A stretch of DNA of 64,000 bases from NCBI RefSeq assembly GCF_025698545.1, contig NC_068570.1, positions 60,283,924 through 60,347,923 of the forward strand, read 5' to 3'. This document shows, in pieces, positions 24,000 through 35,569 of this stretch; positions within the stretch are counted from its first letter, which is position 1; every line of letters begins with the position of its first letter. Source of the DNA: Gossypium raimondii. Its lineage: Eukaryota > Streptophyta > Magnoliopsida > Malvales > Malvaceae. The notes under the pieces were generated by a model. The model was not told the origin of the DNA, did no database searches, and saw only the letters and a program-made list of their open reading frames with translations. The position numbers and the translations under genes were made by a program.

Positions 24000-25770
24000 T
24001 AACTTTCTTCCACTCTTTCTATACAACAAATTTCAATCCTTCCTAAGCAGTTTCTACAATCAACAAAACCTGTTGCACTCTTTTAATCCAACCTTCATTT
24101 CAACAACACTCTCCTTATACATTGTATTGGATTCGGATCCTTCTCCTTTGCACACCTCTACTTGTAAGCCTCCAACACTGCTTAGCTAGTAAAGCCACAT
24201 TCATTAAGCCAACATCTTTGGAACCCGTACCACCACATTCCTTCATTTTATTCACCAATGAATCTCTCTCTTCCTGCTTTTCACCCCACCAAAACCACAT
24301 TCATTTCTTCTTATAACAATGCATTATGTATATTGGACGACCACAAGCCGCTGCCTCTCCCTCCTTGTGACAACTTTTTTCTTTCAAAAAATTTATGGTT
24401 TTACTCCACAAACTTAGAACCCCTAAACATGAACCAGGGTTCCTAGCTTTCTGAGCAGGGACATTATTAGTACTCAAAATAGCACTTGACATGGCCAAAT
24501 TAATAATGTCCCGACTTTGCAAGATGGACATCAATATTATTGGAAGAACAACGAATCATCTACAAACAACAAATGTGACCAAAATAGGACATGCATTCCA
24601 TAATCCATTCAATCCATTTATCATCAAAACCCATCTTCTCCATAACACCCCCATATGTCAACCTTCAAAGCCATCTCAAATTTCTTCCCCTTCTTTAAGT
24701 GATGTGATGAAAAACTTCATTTGCAACGAATCTGTCTATTTTCAATGAATGCACTCTGCTCTTGGGTTATGAACTTCTCCATATATTAGTCATAACCTTG
24801 GACATTATCTTCTAGCCAGAGTTGCAACAATTAATAGGCCTAAACTGGAAGACCTCTTCTTAACATTTAACTTTCGTATAAACATCACATTTATGTAGTT
24901 TAGATCTTTCTCCAAACACCCTTTTTGAGAAAAATTCTTGCATTGCCTCCACAACCCCTTTAGCTATCTCCCAATAATTCTGGTAGAAGAAACCACAGTA
25001 ACCATCAGGCCCTGCTGCCTTCACTGCACCTAGCTGATATGCAGCTTGCATGATTTAAATCTATCGACCTCTCTACTTAAATCTTTATTAGTATCAGCAT
25101 TGACCACCCTTTCATCCTCAATCCACTGATCATCATCCCCTTTCACCCTAAGCACCTTATTTTTCCTCCTCTGCAATGTAGCCATGTGAAAAGAAATAGT
25201 ATTCCTATCCCCAAACTCTAACCACTTCACCCTACATCTTTGAAACCAAATCTTTTCCTCCCTTTCCCATACCTCTTCTAATTCCCCATTCAGCTTTCCT
25301 AATTTCCTCTTATCATTGCACCCACTATTTTAAATCTCCCCGATTCTTTCTAGAATCTCATCAATCAGCTTTCTATTATTAGGGAACATCTTTCTGCTCC
25401 ATTTTTTGACCATCAGTTCACCTTAGTTCTTGATGTAGCCACTATCCTCCATCCAACTTGCCCACATAACTTCAAATTTAAACTGCTTCGGCCCTTTCTT
25501 ATCCTTCACTTCAGTATCAACCAGCATAGGAGGATGATCAGATCCTACCATTAGCAGATTAAAAACTTAAGCACTAGGGTACTGGCCAATCCATGATAAA
25601 GTTCCCAAAGCCCTGTCAATCCTTTCCTCAATGAGACCATCCTCCCTTGTATTAAACCATGCAAACCTCAAACCCTTAAAATTCAAATCAATGCAACTTA
25701 AATTCTCAATCATCTCCCTAAAAGCCTGAATCTTTCTCTCATTTCTCATCCCCCCACCCTCCTTATCATA
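24000..25770 (-). pseudogene. Decayed LINE (L1-type non-LTR retrotransposon), antisense, internally deleted
   Basis: Reading the minus strand from 25.77 kb down, remnants appear in the canonical order. An endonuclease end (FAWFNTREDGLIEERIDRAL) lies at about 25.6 kb. The linker WLEFGDRNTISFHMATLQRR is at about 25.2 kb. Reverse-transcriptase motifs follow: KAAGPDGYCGFFYQNYW at 25.0 kb, FRPINCCN at 24.83 kb, SAFIENR at 24.75 kb and a decayed catalytic KVDM-type block. After that the sequence jumps to the late-RT phrase INLAMSS near 24.5 kb and the zinc-binding RVT end (LMNVALLAKQCWRL) near 24.2 kb. The distance is too short for the full RT palm, so an internal deletion lies near 24.54 kb. Stops and frameshifts are frequent. 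The element is dead. Confidence 0.85.
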
Positions 25771-26385
25771 GATAACTTTCTAATAATTTCTAAAACAAGT
25801 AATTCTAAATTTTTTTTAAAAAGTAGTAAAATAAACGGTTGGCCTATTTGTTGTTGTAGTTACGAGCATGTTACTTGTTTTGAACTTATCCTAATTTTAT
25901 CAACTCTTCCCAATAATTTTTAATTTCAAAACTCCCTTTATTTTTAATTACTTATTTTCAATAAAAAATATAAGATTATCATTTGTCTATAAGTCTAGCA
26001 AGAGTTCAATACTCAGCTACCGAATATCTTAGATAAAAGCAAGAGAAAATAACTCTATACATATATACACAATGTATAGATTTATTTCTGTTGGTTTCAT
26101 CACCCACAAGAGTTCAATACTCAGCTACCAAATATTGGAATATCTCAGATAAAAAAGCAGGGAAAAATAACAATATAGCAGATAAGATGAAAGTACACAT
26201 TCGGTATTATTAATTTCACTTTAAAAATCATATAAATGAGACTTTCCATCTCCATCAATTCGTACACTAATAGATGTACATCACACATTATCCCTTCGAA
26301 TACAATGCTTATGGTTTTGCCAGTTTCAACTTGATATACACAATCAATTCCTCAACAATCAAACTCAAGTACCACACTGGATTAT
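25771..26385. other. Intergenic, between the LINE remnant and LSD1
   Basis: This is AT-rich and contains a short repeated phrase, agagttcaatactcagctac, at about 25998 and 26109. The right part is the 3' UTR of the LSD1 gene on the minus strand. Confidence 0.4.
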
Positions 26386-29366
26386 TCATTTTTTGCCAGT
26401 TGTTATGCCAACCACGACATTGCTCACCTGCAAATGCATAATTTTATCACTATCCACCTTCACCATGTGGAATAACTTTGAAAAAAATGAATAGCACATA
26501 TTAATGCTTAAACATATGCTGTTAAATCTATATTTACCAATTTCCCACTCTCGTCAACAGACATGGGGTTCTCAACAACAACAGTTTGGCTCTGATGAAT
26601 ACAATATTTAAAGCCAAAGGTTAGATTCAGTAAACAGTTGACTACTCAAAAGCATCTACCTTTCCTCATAATAAACCTAACAAATATGTAAAGCTTCAGA
26701 ACTTACTGGCGAAGCAGATGGCGTAGCCATAGACCCTGTGGCAGCTTTCCCATTAGGTCTGTTTACGGGAAGGGGAACCCTTACATTGCCCATCTGAATG
26801 ATAAGAGAGTAAGGAATGGGTGAACCTCCAATTACAGTTCTAACTTTTTCCCTATAAACATACTCATGCATATACAGTATCTCACAAAGGTTCTCAAAAA
26901 AATATTTATTGGATGGGCAAAAGCGGATAATAAGCTCTAATCCTTCCGATTAAATTTAGAAAACTTAGCAAAGAAAAAGCCTTTTGACTGATATTTATTT
27001 GACCAGGGGCAATCGATACCATTAAACCATTGATGTCTAATATATTGCAATGTAAGAAAATCTATGCCCCAGCATGAAAGGCTGCATAAAATTTGAATAT
27101 TTGATAAGTGAATGGCCAGTAAGACCAAATTTGAGAGGTATGTCCCCAGCGGAGAGAGGAGACCCGGGAAGACAAAAGGCACAAAAAACAAGAAAATATA
27201 ATTATATTTTCAACAGCACTACGGCAAAGGGCTTGCAGCAACAGTAAATGCTGCACACAAAAATGGCTAATGCTAAAGAAATTAAAGATTTTGAAAAACT
27301 GAAACTCATTTCAGGTGACTTCATAGATCAGAAAACAAGAAATAAGATACGAAGGGAAATAATGACTACTATCGACCAAATTATGAAATAATATGGCCCT
27401 CTCTTAGCCTCTTGTGAAATGAAAGCAAATCTTTGAATCTCTACATATTATTTTATATATATTTATATGTTAATGACAATTGAAAGTTGCATCAATTCAA
27501 TCATACTTACTCCAACATTAGTAACATATTGACAGACAGCACATTTGACTGATGGAGCTCCATATGGATACATTAAAGTTGTACGGCAGTGCCCGCAAGT
27601 GATGTGAGAAATCTGGTTGGATGCTACTCCATGTTCAGAAAAACTCAGTAAACAAGCTAGGAATCACAAAGGTGAAAAAAGAGAGAAAAAACTGACAAAA
27701 CATAAGATAAACTATTTTAATCGCATTGCAAGGCAACCTGGAAAACCAATGGTATGAGATGAATGAAGAAACAAAACAGAAAATACTGTATGGTTTGTAC
27801 TCACTCTCAAATTTGATTAGAACAGCCATTATCCACCAGTGATATCTTGAACTAAAGTACCTCAGAAGACTACCAAACGAAGATGACAATGACAATAGAA
27901 ACAAAGAATATAAAGGTAATAAAAGACATCCATGCTCGACACATTGTAATGCTGGAAAACCAAATACAGCACAAAGAAGCACTGATCAGGAAATGGAATC
28001 ACATTCCCCCTTTTTTAGAAAAGAAAAATGAACAGGATTCCTTAAACTCGTTTACAGTGCAGAAACAAATTGAAGAAACATATCTTCAACCCACAAGCAT
28101 TATATTTTCTTAAAAGCACAAAAATAATTTTCCATTCTTCTTTAACAGAATCATTTCCGCAATTCCAAACATTACAACCACAAATTAATATCACATGCAC
28201 AGAATCATTAAATTGTACCTGGTGCAACATTAATGGTGTGACAGCAAGAGCATCTTATACTTGCTGCTCCACGTGTATACATTAGCAATGTTCGACAACC
28301 TCCACATATGAGTTGAGCCATTTCCATCCCTGCATGCTTATTTACAAACTTGGTGATCAAGCCATAATAATTTGATTCAACTTATTTACATATCGAAACA
28401 CAAGGAATATTACTGACCACCCCATGTTTAATTTTTCTTTCACTTAAATTTTCTTATTTCTCTAATAAATTCTGGATAACAACACCATAATTAGCATTAA
28501 CAGATGGTTTCGAACTATCTATCAACAAAGGAAACCAACATGAAAAAGGAAAAAGAAGATTCATCTAAAAATACAATAGAGTGGAAGTTCAATAGAATGT
28601 CTGTTTAAAGGATTGGAAAAAACTCTACCTAGAGCATTGCTGGCAGGTTAACCCTGCAATTAATGAGAGCCATCAATAATCTTGTCAAGATAACGACCTT
28701 TGTTTTTTTTTGGAGGGGGTTGGAGGCACAATCAAGCCAACTTAGGTGATAGATTTCAGCTGTTGGCAAGATGGAGTCATATTTCCGACAGTTCAAATGG
28801 AGCATGGTTTATGGACCATAAAAATTGTTTATGATTTGTTTGGAGTGCTCGTATAATTCGAACTCAGTCGTTATCTATCTTATACAATCAAGTTCACATA
28901 AAGAAGCAAGTATAAAAGCAAGAAATTCTACTATAAAACAGACTATGTCTAACGAATAATATATTCAACAATCAGCCAAGAACATAACATCCAAATCTCT
29001 AACACAAGCAGCATTAAGCTGATACAAGCAAATTGCCATGAATTTGATTTCACTGTTTCTTTATTACGCCATGTACTAAACATTGATAGGGCCACTTAGA
29101 ACATAAAGAAAAATAACAACTTTATGAACTATATCTCTTGATTTTCAAGCAGAAATGATCACCAATTGTCCATTATACTGAAAGCCAGCAACTGCTCTCA
29201 ACTTCAAAAAACCAATGAATGGTTTTACATTTGTAAATGATAAGAAAGAGAAATGAAGTGTACCAGGGGGAGTAATTGTATTGCATAATGCACAGCAAAC
29301 ACTGGTAGCACCTCTAGGATAAAGAAGAATGCTCCGACACCCAGTACAGATAAGCTGGCTCTGCAT
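26386..29366 (-). CDS. LSD1: LSD1 zinc-finger regulator of cell death
   Basis: Six coding exons on the minus strand (29366-29264, 28329-28219, 27626-27511, 26793-26707, 26591-26538, 26427-26386) join to 170 aa; Arabidopsis LSD1 has 184. Three LSD1-type zinc fingers are present: Cys7, 10, 25, 28; Cys43, 46, 61, 64; and Cys82, 85, 100, 103. They show the motif CxxCRxxLxYxxGAxxVxC. Each finger is on its own exon. The tail has [15 protein letters not shown] and [20 protein letters not shown], both LSD1-specific. LSD1 is a nuclear/cytosolic scaffold that restrains superoxide-triggered cell death and binds partners such as bZIP10 and metacaspase. The acceptor two bases before the ATG shows that the leader is interrupted by an intron, with the first leader exon probably near 30.2 kb. 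Finger 1 has Cys24 where Arg is usual. Confidence 0.95.
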
Positions 29367-30193
29367 ATCTGCAATCATTGAAAAGGGCCATAAGAAAGAT
29401 GATTTTTCCAAAGTGCTAGTTGTAATGGATAATGTTGGTTTGAAAATTCAATATGAAAAAGCTGATAGTAAAATCCATAACATTCCAAATTCCTGAAATT
29501 ACAAGCGGAAAAAAAGAAAAGGAAACTAATAGTGAAAAACATCTGACTGAAAGAAGGCGCAAACTCATTCAACAACTAGCCCTCAGCGGGAACTTGATGA
29601 GAGTGTTATCTCTTAAGACAACTATTAGATATACAGAAATCGTATGCGATAACATTCACAATAAAACAACAACAACAGGGAATGAGAACTCGAAATTCCA
29701 AAATTCGGGAAGGAAAAATCATTAAAACAGAATATTAGTATCTAATGCTAAGTCTTTTTTTTTCAATCACTTTCACCCTTTTAATAATATTTGGCAACAC
29801 CTCAGCACAATTAAGACTTCTCTTTCTAAAATCCCTTGTTTTTCAATTAAATCCTTGGCTAATAAAATAGTTAAAGCGGGACTGGGGATCATCATCTAAT
29901 TTTATTTGAAACCAAATTTACAAATAGAATTACGGATAGTTTCACGTAAGACAATTCCAATTCTAAACGGAACTAAAATTGACGAACATAGATAAGATCG
30001 GAATTAAAAAAACCCCCAAAATAAAGAAGTACCCGATTTCACCACCTTCAACTAGGAACCAATTCCAATTCTTTGATGAGCTATCGAATTGAGAGTTAAA
30101 ATTCCTATCAAACAGATGACAGAAAAGGGGGGATTAATCGTGATTAAGAGGTGAAATTTAAGAAAAAAGAACACACAAAAAGTTCGTTTTACC

Positions 30194-30235
30194 TTGAAGA
30201 AGGCGGAGGAATTGAATATAAGAAAAATAAATTAT
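30194..30235 (-). other. Probable 5' UTR exon of LSD1
   Basis: On the minus strand ccgccttcttcaag|gtaaaa gives a good splice donor at about 30193. This pairs with the acceptor just before the LSD1 start codon (29369-29370). The transcription start was not determined, so the outer border is approximate. Confidence 0.45.
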
Positions 30236-30469
30236 TAATATGTTATTCAAAAGGAAATTAGATGCTGTGATATTTTTGCAAAATACGATGCGATGAGATA
30301 CGCGAAATTCGAAAATATGCTCCCTTTTCTTTTCCTTTTTGAAATATGGTTTTTGTTTTTGGGATAAATAGAAAAAAGTTAAACCATCTAATGATACTAA
30401 AGTAAACTATTCGAAAGGTTATTCGAATGCTTTCATTATTTGAAATATGCTTTTTTGTCATTTAAACTA

Positions 30470-30840
30470 TTAATCTAGTTCGAAAGCTCTTATTCCTCTT
30501 TTTTTTTTACAGCTTAATTAAAATCTAAATAATTTTTTTCTCCAATCTTTGACACAGAATGTCGAATTAGATCTAAGGTACATTCTTCTACTTATCGATG
30601 AATACTAATCCGTAAGTACTGATTGATGAATTATCGTTTAGAGCTCGCTACTTGAACTTTTTATATAAAAAAAAACTTAACAATCTAGTAGCTTAAATAA
30701 AAAACTTTTGAATAGTTTAGTTACATAAATAAAAACTTTTGAATAGTTCAATGATTATTTTATAACTTTTTGAAGTTGAGTGACCAAAATATATACTTAC
30801 TAATAGTTTAGTTACCTTGGGAATAGTTTACCCATAAATA
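30470..30840. repeat. Dispersed repeat, second copy of the element at 1-310
   Basis: Blocks occur in the same order as at the left end of the window: cgaaagctcttattcc, aatactaatccgtaag, cttaaataaaaaactttt and gttgagtgaccaaaat. This copy is longer and has an internal repeat of the aaataaaaacttttgaatag phrase. It is non-coding. Confidence 0.5.
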
Positions 30841-30894
30841 AAGTTAGCATTTGTTAAAGGTTTTATCAAATTTTAGTTACTTAGCATGTGATTA

Positions 30895-31495
30895 TGTTAT
30901 AGGGCTAAAACTTACAACCGCACAAACTTAGGCAATTTCTTTGTTTCAAATCCGCCTAAGTCAGTCTAACTCTCGTAAAATGAGAATTATTGATAGAAAT
31001 TCTCTAAGGCATCGGAAATAAAGCGGAAGTAACTCAAAGACAAAGAAACAATGGGAGAACAGAAAAAACCACAAAAAAAAAACAATGCTCTCAAAGTATT
31101 CTATTACTCAAGTATGAAGTAATGAATGAGATGAATACAAATAAGGGGGAATGCTTCTATTTATAATTGTGTTCCCCCATATCCAACGGTACAATTTACT
31201 TTACATTGATGGTTGAGATCGAAGTCAATCTGCAATTGAGATTCTTAAGAGATTTACATGATCTCCAAAGATTACAAAATTAAATCTTCTAAGATTAGTT
31301 TCCATATCTACCATGGCAACCTTAGTTTTCCTTAAGTATTTCACTAGACCACCAAGGCTTCAAGTAGATGGGCTTCTCCACATGTTCAAAGAATCAGGTC
31401 AGTTCAAGTGGGTCAATGAGCCACATGTAATCAATTAACCTTCAAAGGATGCTCTTTGTGCATTAGTCATAGGTTCTGATCCGCAACCTGTGACA
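30895..31495 (-). repeat. 3' LTR of the gag-protease element
   Basis: It pairs with 34761-35357 over its whole length, for example the shared block tctaaggca(t/c)(c/t)g(g/a)aaataaag and the shared block ttgagattcttaagagattt. Its TATA-like and poly(A) signals were not mapped. Confidence 0.85.
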
Positions 31496-31569
31496 TTCTC
31501 TCTCACTATCTCGCGACACCTTTATCGCGTCTTGGAAATGACAATGGTTTGACTCACTTCAGAACTTTC

Positions 31570-32200
31570 TCAATGCCTCGATTGTTTCCTAACTAGCCTC
31601 TCTATCGGGCAGTTCTGCCCTTTAGAACAGTGGCCTCGACTTATGTCTTTACTTTTGATGTTCTTATATATTTCCAAAGGGGTCTTCTTAACACTCCAAT
31701 CCACCAAGTTGATGTTCTTACCATAATGAACATCCTCGACTAGTTGGATTGTTGATAATATCTTTGTTCTACCTTTCTCATCACGACTCATCAGCACCAC
31801 GCATTGTCGTTAATGAGTATCCAATATATACATGTAATTGGTAAAATGAACTAGAAGAGTATTAATTTGGTTAAGGAAATTCAAGACAAGTATGAAGTTG
31901 TAATCATCTAAATGAATTACATTGAAATCTTCCTTGTCTTTCCACTCCCCGATCTATAGCTCAACTCTTTGTGTTACTCCCACACAATTGGGACCTATTT
32001 GGAATTAACCATCATAATTCTCTTAGTCGATTTGATAACTGAGAGACCAAGTTTACCCACAACTTTCTTCGATATAAACAAATTAGATGCCCTTGTATCC
32101 ACAAGAGCACTCCTCATTCGGCCTGCAATGTTGATGTCCACAAACATCAACCTTTTCTGCTTACGATCTTTTTCGCTTTAGTAGAATTGAGTATTATTGA
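31570..32200 (-). pseudogene. Retropepsin (protease) remnant
   Basis: Minus-strand reading gives FVDINIAGRMRSALVDTRAS followed by a KKVVGKLGL-type helix. This is the aspartic protease core of plant gypsy elements, with the catalytic DTGA changed to DTRA. A downstream stretch (VVLMSRDEKGRTKILSTIQL) precedes the 3' LTR. No RT follows. Confidence 0.75.
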
Positions 32201-32564
32201 TCCAAAACTTAATACATTTTCCTCATCATGCTCCGCCTTGTCTTTTTTGCTAGTCACAGATAACATGGATCACTGTGGGTAGTACTGCACCCTATGTAGA
32301 TCATTACATAAAAAGTATTATATTGGCTTCTTTTCATTCTTATTGTCCTTTAGATGACTTGGGTTTTCTCTTACCATTAGGTGGTTTCCCATTGCCTCGA
32401 CAAAAGATTCTACCTTGGTTATAGCTTTGGTAAGTTTATTGGCCCCTAGTCACCCAATTCTTATTTCGCTCAAGGCTTCAACCCATCCTTGAACTAATAG
32501 AATGCTTCATTCTCACTCAAATAAGGGATTTGGAATAACAACTTAGTGAAATCCCAAACATACT

Positions 32565-33992
32565 TGTTGGATCGCCAGTACGTCCTGTGACGCAACGAAA
32601 AAATTATTTCAGCGATCATCAACCAAAGATCCAAGTATGAGGAACGAATTGGGTTGAAACATGGTTAAAAAATATTGGGTTGAAACATGGTTAAAAAATA
32701 TACATTTTCAATCTAATTTCCTTCAGAATGTCGATTTCAAGTCACTACAGAATCGTCTCGGCCGCTACATAGTCCACCCAATCAAGCACAGGCAACAAAA
32801 CTCTTTCAACTTTTTATAGAGAATTTAAAAAATATTGGTTGTTAAACCTTTTTGAAAATTTCTTACTTCTTTCCATACATCGTCAGAGATCTTATTACTT
32901 TTATTAATTATCTATAATAAAAATAGAATAGTTCTATTTTACTCCTAGAGAAAATTATGGAAGGTATTAAAATTTTATATTGTTTCCAAAAGAATGGTAA
33001 GTCTAGGAAAATAGTTGGAAATCGTGTCCGCTAGGTGATACTATCCACCATTGATGTATGTAGGATGGTATACACCCATTGTATTTTGCGTGAAGTCTGT
33101 TGGCTTTAACCATAGGGTGTGACCCTATAGGCTCTTATAACATTAGTAGTAATACTAGAACATTTCTAATGTTACAAGCAATGAGTGGCATTTAGCAATT
33201 CATTGCTACATAAGTTACAAGAAGTCGTGATTTGACATAACGTTTCTGTGATAATTTTTTTCCTTTTATCATTTATATCTAGATTGGACACAAGTCATGG
33301 AATAGTCATACTTGTAGCCCAATCTCATATTTCTTGATATTCTAAGTAGACTACAATAAACAAATAAATGTTATATCTCATATAAACTTATTTGAGCATG
33401 ACCATGTATTTCTAGTCTCACTCCATCAAGTAGCCCAAGATATTACTCCCATTTATGTAGGAGGGACAAATTTTATCTTAATCAATCATATCCCATTACA
33501 TGGATTATGGTATATCCAACATCAATCTTTATAGTACAACCTGCTACGGTAGACGTTTGACTACATCAAAATATATGACTCATGATGTTAGGACAACGAT
33601 GATCTCAAGTCTAAGGATCATGTACATACTTATCAATATGAGTAATGTTGTGACTCTTACATAATAATCTAAGAAACATACTCATAGTGGATCAGTTCAA
33701 TATGTTGTTTTCTAACACATCTCATGTATAGATTTTGACATCCTTATGTCAATGACAACACTTTTTCATCAATCAATTACACATTAATCTCAATGCATTC
33801 TTACTATCCAAACCTACAATAATACTTGATTAAGGACTTTTTAAGAATAATCATATTATTCTCATGACTCTATTATTAATCAGTTTTAAAAATAAACTGG
33901 AATAATAATGACAATGCCTTATATTAACAACAAGGTAAAATAAGTATCTAATTACAATCATCTCATGATTGGTATTTGGGTATACTCTAATA
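32565..33992 (-). mobile_element. Solo LTR (copia-type), copy 1, inserted in gag
   Basis: The LTR starts tgttggatcgcc and ends tatactctaata, with a decayed final AACA. Flanking 5-bp direct repeats atact lie at 32560-32564 and 33993-33997. In its natural orientation (minus) it begins like the TGTTAGAGTATGCCC class of LTR. Copies at 44666-46213 and 48843-50387 are homologous throughout. Removing it with one atact rejoins the gag reading frame (QRTIQEYVWDFTKLL). No internal coding region is present, so it is a solo LTR left by recombination. Confidence 0.88.
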
Positions 33993-34154
33993 ATACTCTT
34001 GAATAGTTCTTTGTTGCGTAAGTCGATGCAACTTAGCTCGACCCTTCTTCTTGGCATATTGTGGGTGAAATTTATTTCTAAATTCATTCTAAAATACCAC
34101 CTAAGTCTCAATAGTAGTACTACCTCGTCTTTCATTCGTGAACCTATGATGCCA

Positions 34155-34700
34155 CTATAACAGAGTGACATTAGTAAAATAAATTGGAGTATTGTTTACC
34201 TTAGTGGCATCTTTCTCAATTCTCATTGTAAAGAAGTATTGTTCCATCCTCCAGAGAGAGTTGTCAACATCCCTTGTAGACCTCTTCCTTTTAAACTCTT
34301 TTAGTTTGGGAACATTTATCTTTAGTTCCGAAGCTAACATCCCATTACCCAAAGTAACTTTATAGACGATGAGCTCCTTCTTAAGCTCCTCAACCTGTTT
34401 CTTCAAGGTCGTCATCGTGGCCTCAAGAGTATCATCTCTTACTTTCAACTTATCCATAGTGGAATTGAGAAACCCTTGCATCACCTTCAAATTGGAATTG
34501 ACAGACACCAACACAAATTCCCTGAGTTGCCCCATTATTGAGTTTAGCTCATCGGTGCGTCCCTCAACTACTTTGAGTGTCTCACTCACATTTCTCTTGG
34601 ATTCCTTGAGATTGAGTACTCTACTTTCAAAATACTACAGCATGCCCCTCGATCGCCTAACTTTCTTAGCCCTCTCATGGGTCCCCATTGGCTTAATCTA
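34155..34700 (-). pseudogene. Ty3/gypsy-type gag remnant
   Basis: The minus-strand frame encodes a helical, charged N-terminal gag with VEELKKELIVYKVTLGNGML, then VPKLKEFKRKRSTRDVDNSL and WRMEQYFFTMRIEKDATKV. These are close to the gag of plant gypsy elements of the class with the FxGxRxxKDVDNFLW motif. It continues, frameshifted, into 34.15-33.99 kb, is interrupted by the solo LTR, and resumes below 32.56 kb with stops (PYLSENEAFY then a stop). It is part of the element at 30895-35357. Confidence 0.85.
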
Positions 34701-34760
34701 ATCTTCTACTTTTTTTCGTCATCTCGACCGACGCCTTCGAATCTTAACTTGGATACCAAC

Positions 34761-35357
34761 TGTCACGAGGCTAGAACTTTAGCCTTACAATCTGTGCAAC
34801 TTTAGGCGAATTTATTTTTTTCAAATCCACTTAAGTCAACTTAACTCCCATAAAGTGAGAATTCTTGATAGAAATTCTCTAAGGCACTGAAAATAAAGTG
34901 GAAGCAACTTAAGGACAAAGAAGCAATGAGAGAACAAAAAAACTACAAGAAAGCAATGCTCACAAAGTGTTTGAGTAAATAATCTCAAAGTATTCTATTA
35001 CTCATGTATGAAGCAATAATGGGATGGATACAAATGAGGGGGAAGGCATTTATTTATAGTTGAGCTCCCCTAGATCCAATAGTACAATTTACTTTACATT
35101 GATGGTCGAGATCAAAGCCAATCTACAATTGAGATTCTTAAGAGATTTACATGATCCTCTAAGATTACAAATCTTTTAAGATTAGTTTCCATATCTACCA
35201 TGACAACCTTAATTTTCCTAAGTGTTTCACTAGGCCACTAAGGCTTCAAGTAGATAGGCCTCTCAACATGTTCTACGAATTGAGCCAGTCCAAATAAGTG
35301 GAATGAGCCTCATTTAATCAACTGACCTACATGAGACACTCTTTGTGTCTCATGACA
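34761..35357 (-). repeat. 5' LTR of the gag-protease element
   Basis: It is a direct repeat of 30895-31495. It is followed, on the minus strand, by a primer-binding-site-like sequence and then gag, which fixes the orientation of the element. Confidence 0.85.
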
Positions 35358-35569
35358 TTTGGACACACCCAAGTAATTAGATGAAAGTTTAGTTATTATA
35401 AATAATTACATCATTTTGTAGTTACAAGAAAATTTAAATTTAATTTTTTTATACGTTTTGAGTAGATAGAGTGTCTCTATATCGTGTTTGGTAGCATAAA
35501 TTATAACCAAACCCTATCTAATATTAAATTTTAAAAAATAATATTAATTGTAACATCTCCAGCCCGATC

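Larger units (their letters stand above)
30895..35357 (-). mobile_element. LTR retrotransposon with gag and protease only, orientation minus
   Basis: Two long direct repeats bound the element: the 3' LTR at 30895-31495 (tgttatagggctaaa to acctgtgaca) and the 5' LTR at 34761-35357 (tgtcacgaggctagaa to tctcatgaca). Both are about 600 bp and both have TG..CA ends. Next to the 5' LTR, minus-strand TTGGTATCCAAG resembles a tRNA-Met primer binding site. Next to the 3' LTR is a purine tract, gtgagagagaa. Inside are gag (34.7 to 32.3 kb) and a retropepsin remnant with ALVDTRAS at about 32.1 kb. No reverse transcriptase or integrase remains between the LTRs, so the element needed another to move. A 1.43-kb solo LTR splits gag. 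The flanking five bases (gatta, tttgg) do not match as a target duplication. Confidence 0.85.
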
